Assembly: GCF_036417845.1 (NCBI RefSeq)
Contig: NC_089980.1
Coordinates: 48,606,501-48,670,500, forward strand
Source: Apteryx mantelli
Taxonomy: Eukaryota; Chordata; Aves; Apterygiformes; Apterygidae
Length of the DNA: 64,000 nt
Reading direction: 5' to 3'
Of this stretch, positions 1-10,566 are shown piece by piece (the first letter of the stretch is position 1; every line of letters begins with the position of its first letter). Under the pieces are notes generated by a model, which did not search any database, was not told where the DNA came from, and saw nothing but the letters and a program-made list of their open reading frames with translations. The position numbers and the translations under genes were made by a program.

Positions 1-1348
1 ATTCTCCTTAGAAGGTGTCTAAGCGCAGGGAGTGATGGTCAGAGAACCTCACACTATGGCTCCTTTTTTGCTGAGATTTTATTGATGGTTCCCTGGACTT
101 GCTATAGCACTAGATCAGTTTCATCAGTGCTAAAAACACTCTGTCATTGAAACCTCCTTCAATTGCAGTTGATCACAGGCTGCTTAGCAGCAAAGCTTAG
201 CCTTTTAAATAATGAAGGAGAGAATTTGCTTTCTCCCTTTCAAAAAGAAAGACTTTTCCAACTACTTGTCTGTTACCAGTTTATTTCATATCTTTGGGAG
301 AACCACTGTTGGATAAAGAAAAGCAATTTTACATTTTCACTTCAGGTATTTAATAGTTCTGGTTTAGACACACTATAAATTGTAACTGTAAATTGTCAGT
401 TTACAGAAACATTTCATAATGTACTTTATCCTCATTTTGGTCTAGTGTATTTGCCGCAAATGATGTCCGTTAGTCTTTCAAACCATTGCGGCTGCAACAT
501 GCAATGCCATTTTTTTGTTAAAAGATTTCCAGCTCCTCTTGTGTTGTTCAAGTATTGGCATGGACAATGCCTTGATAATAGATAAGCTTCTGTTGTGTGC
601 TCTTTAAAAACAGAGAAACCAAAAACATAAGAGGGAGTCTTAAGAAGTAAACCTAATGATTTATTTAGATTTTTCAGTGGTATTTTCTCTGCTACTGGTT
701 GTAAGAATGAATTATATTGAAGCTGTAAACAAGAAAAGATCTAGGAAAGAGATTTTTTTTAATGTAGAAGAAATATATTAACAAGCAATACTGGACTGGG
801 AGAAAATGAACATGAAAGGTGGTTAACTGTGTTTTAATAAATCCTTAAAATCTCCACTCTGCCAGATAAATGATCTTTCACTGGAGCACAGACTTCACTT
901 CTTTACACACAGACTACACACTTCTTTATTGTAAATGAATGCTCCGAACTCTGGTCTGTAAAATAAATCTTCTCTTTCCTTTCTTCCATGCTTCAGTGTT
1001 TGTATAAACTTTGAGATAGCTTGGTCAGAAGAACAATTTATTATATGTTTTAAATATGAAATTCTAAGAGCTGCAAATTACTTCAGTCAATACGAAAGGC
1101 TGAAGGAACTGAGTTTTGTTTGCTCTAGAAAAGAGGTGACCAAGTCCTCCTGTGCATTAAAGACTTGCAAAGAGAAGATGATTGGTGATTCTCCATAGCT
1201 CCACAAGAAAGACTAGAAGTAATAGTCTTCATTTGGCAAAAAGGAGGTTGGATATTAGGAATGGCTGTTGAAATGAAAATATAGTTTTTCAGCAGGTTAC
1301 GTAGCACAAACTAGACCAATTCATTTCATCACTTCTCTGCTTCCATAG
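1..1348 (+). other. KIF28 intron (5' end outside window)
   Basis: No exon, RNA gene or repeat family was recognised. The short open frame at 163-378 lacks splice-bounded, kinesin-like sequence. The block is AT-rich, as expected for an intron. Confidence 0.5.
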
Positions 1349-1623
1349 GTGTGGATATGGTCAAAGGCCAAGTTCATTAATAGGAAGTTCCTAATGGAAG
1401 AGCTTTACCAGCGTTTTCGGGAAGGTGAGGACACACATGTGAACCAGGACAGTGATCCGTTCTGGGACCCGGTGGAGGTTGTCCACTTGGGGTCTGCTCA
1501 TGTCTGGCTTCAGTCACTGGCGTACTGCTTGCAGCTGGAGGAGCAGACTGAGCTTCTGAATTCAGAGGGGCTGGAGGAGGCTGTCGTGGTAATAAACCTG
1601 TCTCCGTGCTCCAGGGATGGGAG
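1349..1623 (+). CDS. KIF28: KIF28 exon (post-FHA kinesin-3 region)
   Basis: Acceptor AG at 1347-1348 and donor GTAAGC at 1624. It reads 91 codons plus two bases. Residues include KFINRKFLMEELYQ, DPFWDP, LGSAHVWLQSLAYCL and INLSPCSRDG, the pattern of the segment that follows the FHA domain in KIF1/KIF13/KIF28 kinesins. The exon begins with GTG as an internal valine codon, not as a start. Confidence 0.88.
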
Positions 1624-4600
1624 GTAAGCATTCGTCACCTCTGTACTAGAGAGTTGTTGGTTGTTCTTTTTTAAAGAAAGAATTCAGGAAGTTGACTTGT
1701 TGAAACACTTGATTGGCAATGAAGGCTGGAAACACTGAGCAAAATGTGAAAGGGGGAGCTATTTAGAGATCTTGCTGGTGTAACTGGGAGCAGGGATCAG
1801 CTCCAGCATCACTAGATGAGACCCATGAGCAGTCAGTCCTGATTTCTGCCTATGCTGAAGCGCTGTGCAGAGCCCCAGGAATTGTATGTTTTTCAAGCTG
1901 TCAGCCTGGCTGAATGAACCGCTCTGGCAAACTGCTTTTGTCTTTCCCTGCCCCCTGATGGAGTTGGCACCTTGTACAAGAGCAAAGGGCCAAGGGGGGT
2001 AGTTGTCCTCCTGAAGTTTCTGGAATGGTGTTGGTATGCAAGTAGCTTCTGCTCCTGTTGCTTGGTCTCTTTCTTCATAACTAGACATCTTTGTAAGGTT
2101 GGGACATTACAGTAAGTTTGTTTTAGTTGCAGTCGACACAGAAGCTCACTAGTTTGAGGAAGAAAATGATTATATAATAAAATAGATTCAGTTTAGTCCT
2201 TCTCTGTTTTGAAGGATTTCTGTCTCCCTATTTTTTATGGACTCTGTTCTTTATTTTTTGACCTTTTCTATGGACAGTTCTCTGTCATCCTCCCTGTGTC
2301 TTGTTTTTCTCTCTCAAGCACTGTTGCTCTCACTCTAGTAACATCTGATAATGTCCTAATTTTGCTATCTTGGAGTTCTGCAGCAAAGAAAAGCAAACTA
2401 GCTTTATAAAACTCATCTTTTGTTTGCCAGTAATTATTAATTATCAAAACGTGCATGTCATGTAAAAGCAGCTCTCCTCTGTGGCCCCAGTATCTTCCTC
2501 ATTTGTGTTGTCATCCTACTTTGTTGTTGGTTGTGGACCTGGGTCAAATACGTTGTGCCGTTCTTTCTGCATTTGTAGGATCCTTGGGGAAGACGATATG
2601 GTTATTGATCCTTTGGAGTTGCTGGGAAGAAGGGTTGATTTCCAGATTCACATCGTAGAGTGCCTTGGAGTCAAATGGCTGCGAGATGCTGCGGGAAGAG
2701 GCATTCAGATAGGGTACCGTGTTGCAGCAGTTCCCTGTCTCCCCAGAACATGCCCAGTTTGTGTTTCTGGTGAAATCGAGAGCATTACCCATGTGACAGT
2801 CATATGACTGCATAAACGATTATCTGTTTTGCTTGTGTCTTTAAGCTATAGCAAGAATTTAACTTTGAATCTTTGACACTATAGGAGATAGGTAGTGTCC
2901 TCCCACAAATATTACTGCAATTTTTAAAGCTCTGTGTTGAGCATGAATTCTTTTGCTCTCCACAAAGGTATGGGGGAGGAGGGGAGTCTGAGAAATGTCC
3001 CATGGATTAGCAAATAGGCAGAAAGCTCTAAGTCTCAGAATAAAAAACAGAGTTATGAATAATTTAAAGCTGTTTGTGTAAGTGCCTTTTTGACAGCATG
3101 TCAAACTGCTGTTGTCAATGGAATAAGTACTAAAAATTAATAAAGCACACTATTTTCATGAATCGTGTGTGCTGTGGGACTGCAAAAGGCATTTTGTTGA
3201 GCAGGAAAGAACAGCTGACCTTGAAATGCCACAGTAGTTGTTTTTGCTCACCTTTTGTGTCTGTTTAAATAGCACTTTCAGAAAGTGGATTGGTTTTTAA
3301 TTAATTTTTTTATGCTTATGTTTTATCTCTTTAGGTATAGAGTTTATGATCTTCCACGGTCCTTATATACAAAGCCTGTCTGGAAAAATGTGAATCCAAA
3401 GATAGAAGAAACAGTCCACTTCTCAGCTCTAAATGCATCCTATGAATTTTTGAATTATTTACAGAAAAATGCTTTAATTGTTGATTTGTGGGGACTTCAA
3501 GGTATTTCTTTCCATGATTTTCATTTTATATTTCATAGTCCTCTTCAGTGATGGGTTGTAGATAGAATCAAACTGTATTGCTGCATCATTATAGATACAA
3601 AACTGCCTGTATGATGAACTATGAATAGTTTAGTTGTTCAAATTCTTCAGTACAATATTAATTCAGTATGTGAAAAATTCATTAGTGGCTTCCTGGTATA
3701 ATTTTTAAATGAAGATGTTATCCTAAACCTCACTGAGCTGTACATCACTTGATGCTAAAAGCAGGCTCTATGGAAAAAGTTTTGCTTTATATTCAGACAG
3801 CATATTGAACGTGGTGGTCCATACTTCAAAAACATTGCTGCAGGAAGGCCTAATGCATCCCCATAAAGGACAGCAACACTACTCCATTCATTTACTGGTG
3901 GGGAAACTGAAGAACAAAGAGGTTGGGTAATTTGACCTGGAGACAAGTCATCAAGTCAAGTCTTGAAGTCAAGTCACCAGCAAGTGCAAGACACTTGTGT
4001 GCAGGCTGCACTGTGGTTTAGCCATAACCAGGGGGTGATGGTGAGGAAAGGGGGTGGGGGACGCCTTTACCATCTGAACCCCAGTGTCCTGCTGAGGGAC
4101 CAGTGCTCTGCACCTGTCTGCAGGGAGTGGTGGGGCAGTTGTGCAGGCAGCCCCTCTGCCAGCCATCCCTGGGGTGCTGCTGGGGGACACGAGCTCAGTC
4201 CTGGCCATCCTCTTCCCCAGTCCTTCTCCCAACTTCTCCTCCTCCTCCTCCTTGCATGAGCAGCACCTGTGAAATGTGAGGGCTACCTAGGTCACCTTGG
4301 GTGCTCAAGGCCCCATGGCTCTGGAGCTGCTGCTGGCGCTGTGCACAGAGCTGGTGCATGGGCTCATGGAGCCTGGGGGTGTCTGCAGGGGAGTTGTGAC
4401 AGCACGGCTGGTGGAGAGCTGCTGCCACAGCAGCTCCCTGGAAAGAGGGTGTGGGCTGAGCAGCTTGGGAGTTTGCCACACCACTGGTTACAGACCTCTC
4501 TTCACTCTTTGTTTTATTTTACCTCCCGCCTTAAGTTACACAGGTACCAGTAAATACCAAGGTTCACGTCAGCAATACGTGCTAAACTATTGAATGCCCT

Positions 4601-5937
4601 AGTCATAGAAGTTAATCACAGTGGCATATGGTGCATGTATAAATATCTCTGTGTGATGGACTTCTTGCAGTTGCTGGGAACTATTCAGTGGACTCAAAAA
4701 ATCCTTCTGTTTTTCAGCTCTGGGTGTGGGTGTAATATATGAAAAAAATGTGGTTTGTCTCTGGTACTGTTCACAATGCAATTTGCAAAAAGGACAACTA
4801 CTGTTTCTGTCAGCTTTATGTGGCAGTTCAGTAGGAAAGAATCACCAGGTGCTTGGCAGTCAGGGTGGTCCAGAACTTGCCAGGACAGGTCAGGACTGTA
4901 ATTCATGCATTTGCTATCACCTGGAGCTTCACATTAACATTTGCCAGTATCCAAGGTCCTATGGAGCTCTTTCAGTGGCAAACAGGATGAAAGGAAAAAG
5001 TGTAGGAGAGGAGCATGAAAACCTGTGATATATCTATATATCTACCTATAATACAGATATCTAGTTGGAAAAGTGAAATTGATAAGTAGAATAGGCGCTC
5101 CTTTTCAGGATAAACCTTAGACATAGCGAGTTATAAGAATAGTGTTGTCAGAACTAAAATTGCCATATAATATTCTCCAAGGTAATTTGTTAACTTCTCT
5201 GTCACAGTTAATTGCTGTGAATATTTTAAGAATATAATATAGCACACATCTGTAATGAGATTCATTAAACAAATACTGCATTTGGTTGAAGTTTCAAGGA
5301 AAAGGCTATTTCTGTCACAAATGAGGAGTTTTGGAAAGAGATGGTGTTTATTTCCACTTTAAATATTGAATACAGTATACATTAAGGGCACCAATTTTAA
5401 AGAGAACGTGATGACAGGTTCCTAACCGTGCTGTGTCTTTGCTCTGCTGCAGAAGGTTGCACAGAGATGGACTGCTCCCTAGATGGTCTTCTGCTCGCAC
5501 CTGAGGGCACCATTATGGTTGATGATCCTAAAGCTTTGACTGCAAATGATGCTGGTCTGGTAAGTGCACTTACTTACATTACTGAAATGACATTCTGAAA
5601 AAACACCTGACTTTAATGGGAGTATGTTGTGACCAAAGGTTGCAGGAAGGTGTCTAATTAAGCACAGCACTTTGTACAAGCTCGAATGCTCCTTGTGTAC
5701 TGCACTGAAACGCTGTCATGGATGATAGGGCCTGTCAGGTGCTGAGTTGTATCACCCAGCTGCAGGAGGCAAGCGATGAGCTGTGGAACTGCAGAACTGT
5801 TTCATACCCATTTGCTGGAGCACCACAGTCAGGTATTTGGGCTTTAGCAAGTTCTTGACCTTGCCGGCTTATTTAATTACATCAGAAATGAAAAGATTAT
5901 GAGAGAAATTAAAGTAATTAAATAGTAACTTTAACAG

Positions 5938-5971
<34 letters not shown>

Positions 5972-8900
5972 ACATACCTGCATACAGAGAGAGAGAGATT
6001 TAAGCTAAAGGTTTGTCCCTAGTACTTGGAGAAATTCTTTTGCTACTTTTGCTAATGAAGTATTGTGGCAACAGGCCAGCAAACATTGGTAGTTGGGGCA
6101 ATAATAAACCCATGTTTGTGTGTTTAAAGGACTAATGAAACTGTAAGGAAGGAAAAAGATGTCCTTCTGAAGCCTCAGAAAAGTTTGTTTTCAAAATTTC
6201 AACAATGTAGAAAAATGTAATAGCTCCACTATCCCATTAGAAATATCCATTTACAGTTGTTTTTGATAGACAGGAAGCAATAAGGATTTGGGGACAATAA
6301 TCTGAACTGGAATTTTTTGAAATAATAGGATACAGCCAACCACATGTCTGAGCTGTACCAGAAGCTGCTGCACATGGAAGAAGAGACTGAGTTGCTGAGA
6401 GAGATCAATAGAGCTTTAAGAGAAGAAAATTTGCTTCTTAAGGACAAGCTAAAGTGGGACACAAGCCACCACGAAAGTCAGTGCCTGTCACAAACAATGT
6501 CTCAGTATTTCATGCTTTTGCTACAGTTATCTCTCATTTACCAGTACCGCCTCAGGATGCAGGCTGTAAAGAGAGTTAGCTTATGTCCTACTGACTTTTT
6601 TCCCTTCTGACAAAGGGAATAAGGCTGCCACTTTCCATGACAGTAAATTCAGGATTAATTTTTTGCTTATCAGTTTAAACTTTATTTTATTATTAATCTC
6701 TTGCATTTTAGAGAGGAAATCAGAGTCACCTACCAAGGCAATTAAGATGAGGAAACAGTCTCTGTCATTGAGAGAATCTGAAGCAACGCACAGTCCTCGG
6801 ACCAGCTGCGATGCAGAATTTGCTAAGGCCCTTAAGATCTTCTATCAAAACATGAACGTAGTAAGACAGCAATTCCTTCAGTTGAAGCACTCCAAGCCAC
6901 TGGTACCTAAGCTATCCACAGTGTTTTAAACATAGGAGATCCCTTTCTGATTCCAAAGAATTTTGTGCTAGCTTTAGCAATCTGAAAATGAAGGTATCAT
7001 TAGTCTTGTCTCTTGCTACAATTTGTTTTTAGTCCTGGAGTGAGACTCCTTGTTTCCTTGCATTTTGCGCAGCCTTGTCAAGGCCTACAGACAATGATGT
7101 AGTCCGATATGCTAGTTGTAACATTGAAAAAATTGAGCACACTCAGCTCAGAAAGGCAAGCTTCTCTACAGAAGTGTTTGCCTATGGGAAAGGAATACTT
7201 TAACCAGGCATCTTGTAAGGAAGGGTATTTAGCTGGGTGGCTACTTTGTGCTTCTAGGAAGTTGACTTGCCTCCACCTTCTTCATATGTTTGCTTTCCAG
7301 AATGGGTCTTTTTTGTATTTTTTAATTTATATAAGCCCTTGTTTCAGGCTCTGACAAATTTTCTCTAAGCAGAAAATGAAGCTTCAACACAAAACAAAAC
7401 AAAACCCAAGTCAGCTTCTTCAGCAGCATGATGCAGAACAACTTTTAGACTGTGATTGATTGATTGACTCAATATTCAGTAAGTAAGTCTTCTTGACTGC
7501 TTGGAAAGGGAGCCATTATTTTTCTGAAGCTTGCAAGTGGGGGACTTCCTGGCATTTCTAGGCTTTCTTGGTATGATCTTTTTCAAAACTATTCCTGTTA
7601 ATACTCAATAGCCCAAACCCTCAATTTCTTGCCAGCAACACTGAAATAGCCAGAGTTTTCTTACCCTGCATAGCCAAATCTTGAAGTCCTCTCAGCTAGT
7701 TTTGCTTCCAATTAACCTTTAATACCTATCAATCAGGTTACTCGGTTTCCACTATTGTTAGTTTTTCTGTAGGTAACAAGGAACGAAATAAAACACATCC
7801 TATAGCAAAGTTGGATATAAAAGATGTAAACATCAGTTTGCTTTGGCATCTGATCAGCATGTTTGTTAGGTCAGATAGATAGTTAGAGCTGGAGGGACAT
7901 TCCAAACCTCAGCAGTCATTTAAAACATCTTGTAGTTGAGTACAATAAATCTGCAAACATAAAAGAGGGCTTAGATGCTTTGTTTCTTTAGGAAGTAGTT
8001 ACAAAGACCTTCCAGACCTTTAGACTGTCATGGACAGAGTAGCATGAGCTGAATTTTAGTCCAACAAATCTTTCAGGCCTGGCTGCATTAAGGAATCAGA
8101 ACCACATATTATTTTCCCTGTTTAAAGGTAAAAGTTAGTACCTGATCACTGTTAGTGATTTTGCTTACTCTGTCCTAATCACAGCCTACGGTATTTTTAA
8201 TAATAATTGTGGTGATGCAGACCAAAACTTGTTTTGTTCTCAGAAGAAGAAACTTTAAAAGTGACATTTGTTTTACATAACAGAAATTAATTCTAGGCTT
8301 TATGAAAATACTGTTCCATTGTTTTTCTCCACAACTATATGTAATGCTTTGGTGTAGGCTTTAGCATTGTTATAAAACAAACAAATGCCCTTGCTGCACC
8401 TGACCTTGAAACTTTTTCTGCAATGAAAGAGCTAGAATGTATATTAACAAAGATATTAGATGCTTACAGGCTATCCATTTCTAAAACCCACTGCATAATT
8501 GTCTGGGTAACTAGTAGCAGGATGATTGGTGATTACTTCAAGGACAACAGATGCTGTCAGTCACAAGAGCTGTGGGGAGCATACATCAAAAATATGTTGC
8601 CAAATGGCACTAATACTTGAAGTTAGTTATGCAGCTAACACATAGTAGCCAACCTGTGGCTCTTAAGGCTTATACAGCTTGTGTCCTGCCTAATTCCTAC
8701 AGCTGTTTCTGTAGGAGAACAAGTGGTGCAATTTATTTGGCCAGGACAAAAAGCAGTGCTCCCATTTCCAAAAGTACATCATTCCAGCTGTGATGTGCTG
8801 AGTCTCCTTGGCAAGAGAACATGCTACTATGATCCTAATTTTAGTTTATGAGGTTGTGGCTTGTTCTGTTAGTTGCCTTATCTTTTACTCAGTTACCACC

Positions 8901-9160
8901 TTTGTTAACCTGCAAGACCATAAATAAGTAGTCTTTGCTATATAAACAAAAAATGTCATGCATGTTGATCCCAACTCATTCCTTTTATTATGTTTTAGCA
9001 GGAAGATAATCTGCAGGTACTACATCTTTTTACAGAGAGACAGTCACAGCTGCTAAATGATTTGGGGAAACAATTTGAGTCTACCATTTGCAAGCTTAAA
9101 AGTGATGTTGCTGTTATAGTTAAGAAGAAGCAGGAATTCATAGCATATAGCAGATCTTGA
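1349..9160 (+). CDS. KIF28: KIF28 kinesin, C-terminal coding exons (partial gene)
   Basis: Kinesin-3-like motor protein; the rat homologue (KLP6) is linked to mitochondrial transport and shape in neurons. The window holds only the tail half: motor and FHA domains lie upstream of position 1. Seven exons join in one frame (1349-1623, 2579-2713, 3335-3501, 5453-5559, 6329-6476, 6712-6902, 9002-9160), giving 393 residues and a TGA at 9158-9160. The first exon carries the kinesin-3 region with DPFWDP and LQSLAY, related to the KIF1/KIF13 post-FHA segment; the fifth is a leucine-rich coiled coil; the last is charged and helical. Exon phases agree at each junction. The gene converges on SCCPDH, as expected from human 1q44 where it is KIF28P. 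No break is visible here, so a working gene is likely. The upstream part is not seen, so intactness is only partly shown. Confidence 0.85.
2579..2713 (+). CDS. KIF28: KIF28 exon
   Basis: Acceptor AG at 2577-2578. It completes the split Arg codon from the previous exon and reads ILGEDDMVIDPLELLGRR then FQIHIVECLGVKWLRD, a C2-like beta-rich segment of kinesin-3 tails. The donor GTACCG at 2714 is a weak match to consensus, but only this cut gives GYRVYDLPR in frame with the next exon. Confidence 0.82.
3335..3501 (+). CDS. KIF28: KIF28 exon
   Basis: Acceptor AG at 3333-3334 after a pyrimidine-rich tract; donor GTATTT at 3502. Reads YRVYDLPRSLYTKPVW, then a stretch with NPKIEETVHFSALNASYEFL and ALIVDLWGLQ, typical of the conserved beta-sheet tail module of kinesin-3 proteins. 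It ends one base into a Glu codon finished by the next exon. Confidence 0.87.
3502..5452 (+). other. KIF28 intron with SINE remnant and GC-rich block
   Basis: The intron holds a MIR-like remnant near 3888-3950 and a GC-rich, partly G/C-skewed block at about 4000-4500 that has no recognised repeat or exon. The rest is AT-rich and shows nothing. Confidence 0.5.
3888..3950 (+). repeat. MIR-like SINE core remnant
   Basis: The stretch around tactggtggggaaactgaag followed by acaaagaggttgggtaattt follows the MIR consensus core (gatggggaaactgaggcacagagaggttaag), in plus orientation and strongly diverged. Recognised by eye only. Confidence 0.5.
5453..5559 (+). CDS. KIF28: KIF28 exon
   Basis: Acceptor CTGCAG ending at 5452; donor GTAAGT at 5560 is strong. 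Reads EGCTEMDCSLDGLLLAPEG, then IMVDDPKALTANDAGL, ending on a codon boundary. It links the tail module to the coiled coil. Confidence 0.83.
5939..5998. repeat. (TG)n microsatellite followed by (AG)n
   Basis: An uninterrupted TG dinucleotide run spans 5939-5968, and a short AG run spans about 5985-5998, in the KIF28 intron before the coiled-coil exon. Confidence 0.95.
6329..6476 (+). CDS. KIF28: KIF28 exon (coiled coil)
   Basis: Acceptor AG at 6327-6328; donor GTCAGT at 6477. Reads a strongly heptad-like helix (MSELYQKLLHMEEE, LLREINRALREENLLLKDKL), a predicted coiled coil. The exon ends one base into a Lys codon completed by the following exon. Confidence 0.83.
6712..6902 (+). CDS. KIF28: KIF28 exon with two possible donors
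   Basis: Acceptor AG at 6710-6711. Reads RKSESPTKAIKMRKQSLSL, a basic Ser-rich linker, then AEFAKALKIFYQNMNVVRQQ, a helix. Two donors keep the frame: GTACCT at 6903 (chosen because the reading stays protein-like to that point) and the better-consensus GTAAGA at 6861, which would drop 14 residues. Confidence 0.75.
6903..8998 (+). other. Last KIF28 intron
   Basis: About 2.1 kb of AT-rich sequence between the last two coding exons. It contains a small GATT repeat near 7457-7468. No exon, RNA gene or mobile element was recognised. Confidence 0.55.
9002..9160 (+). CDS. KIF28: KIF28 last coding exon
   Basis: Tandem acceptor TAGCAG: the cut can follow position 8998 or 9001, adding or omitting one Gln. 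Reads EDNLQVLHLFTERQSQLL, then KQFESTICKLKSDVAVIVKK, and ends at TGA 9158-9160. It is charged and helical, consistent with a kinesin C-terminus. Confidence 0.78.
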   Translation, partial: EDNLQVLHLFTERQSQLLNDLGKQFESTICKLKSDVAVIVKKKQEFIAYSRS

Positions 9161-9425
9161 GGAGCCACTTCTAAGAACACATCTGAGTACAAGTGAGTTT
9201 TAAGTCTGTCATTAAATTCTGTAATGAGCACAGTATATACATCATAGCCAAAGCAAATGTTTTACCCACTCCCTCAGCATGTTTGTTTACCATTCATCAG
9301 TCCTTTAAAATTCACTACTTACTTACTTGCATCTGATTTGGGCTAAGATGAAAAAAGAACTTATAACATTCCTGAAATGCCTGCTCTGTAACAGTGCTCT
9401 GATCTTAGCAAGCTGCAAGGGCAAG

Positions 9426-9446
9426 TTATCAGAACCGTTCTGATAA
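9426..9446. repeat. Perfect 10-bp inverted repeat with 1-base spacer
   Basis: TTATCAGAAC is followed by one C and then GTTCTGATAA, the exact reverse complement. It sits 12 bases before the TG/TA microsatellite in the KIF28/SCCPDH convergent interval. It could extrude as a cruciform or form an RNA hairpin in either 3' UTR. Confidence 0.9.
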
Positions 9447-9458
9447 TACGTATGTATA

Positions 9459-9507
<49 letters not shown>
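9459..9507. repeat. (TG)n(TA)n compound microsatellite
   Basis: A TG run at 9459-9479 runs straight into a TA run ending at 9507. Such tracts are length-variable and prone to non-B structure. Confidence 0.95.
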
Positions 9508-9510
<3 letters not shown>

Positions 9511-10460
9511 TTTGCTAGGCAAGTTATTGTTCAACCACATTACAAAGGGCCAGGTATAGACTTCCAAGAGGTAATTTAATATTTACAAACAAATGCGGAG
9601 CATTTCAGAACACCAAACAGGTTAACTTCTTACAGTTACTACACCTTGACAAGTCTGCTATTGGAAATAGTTATACTGCAACTGTGTTTTCTTGATGCTG
9701 CTTTGACATTGAATGTATTCTATTAGAATGATTTGTTCCCTTGACAGGATGAAACTGCACTGGGTCTTCAGCTAGCTCTATATTACAACAAGGTCATACT
9801 GACAAGCCCCCACCCTCTTTGTTTTCTCTTTTTTAAGTACAGCTCACTCACGGAAAGCTAGTAAGGCTGAAAGTCAAACAACCATAAAACAGCAGTATAT
9901 TCAGCTGATCTTTAGAATAACCCAGAAAAAAAATTACTCCTTTAACTCTTAGAAACTAAAACTATGCTTTTGTTTCACTATGGATGCTAAAGCTTTAAAA
10001 ATAAGAACACCACAGTAAGTAACAGTGCCTATCCCAAACAGGCACAAAGAGTAACTGCTAAGGCACTTGTTATCCAGGGTCTCCCTGCTTTAAATAGCTG
10101 GGGGTGGGGGAAAGAAGACTGTGGTTAATTGTCAAGTAGATTCTATAGTGGTTGCATTAGTAATTTTAAATTTATGCTGCTGTTCTGCAACTTAAGCTGA
10201 AAGAGATTAAACAAAATTCTGGAACTAACACCTGATCAATCACTGACTTAGTATGTTCATGAATTAAAACTCAGTACCCTTTATGGGTTGACTCACTATA
10301 GCAACTACTATTATTATTCTTAACTCAATTTTTCTTCTGTTTCTGCTGTAAACAACAGCACAGTTAGTTAAACTCATTATTTTATGATTAGGTGTTAACA
10401 TCCAAATGAGCTTTTTTGGAATTAGACCCAGATGTTAGTTGATGCAGTTAGGGTTTGACT

Positions 10461-10566
10461 TCAGACTTCAGGCTTGGTAATAACTGAGAACTCCACACCA
10501 CGTTTGTTGAGGCGATCAATCAGTTTTGTTTTAGAGAAGGCAGCTCCTGGAGAATATACACCACCT
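10461..10566 (-). CDS. SCCPDH: SCCPDH exon 12, C-terminus and stop
   Basis: Reads [20 protein letters not shown], then [14 protein letters not shown] and TGA. Acceptor ACAG at 10567-10570. The end differs slightly from the human tail, as expected. Confidence 0.95.

Larger units (their letters stand above)
9161..10460. other. Tail-to-tail 3' UTR interval of KIF28 and SCCPDH
   Basis: Only 1.3 kb separate the two stop codons, so both 3' UTRs must end here or overlap. There is no AATAAA on the minus strand; an ATTAAA at 9575-9580 (minus) is a weak candidate for SCCPDH. On the plus strand an ATTAAA sits near 10206. The interval also holds a palindrome at 9426-9446 and a TG/TA microsatellite. Confidence 0.55.

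Noticed and set aside
163-378. Possible upstream KIF28 exon
   Set aside because: The reading is not bounded by convincing splice sites and shows no kinesin-like motif.
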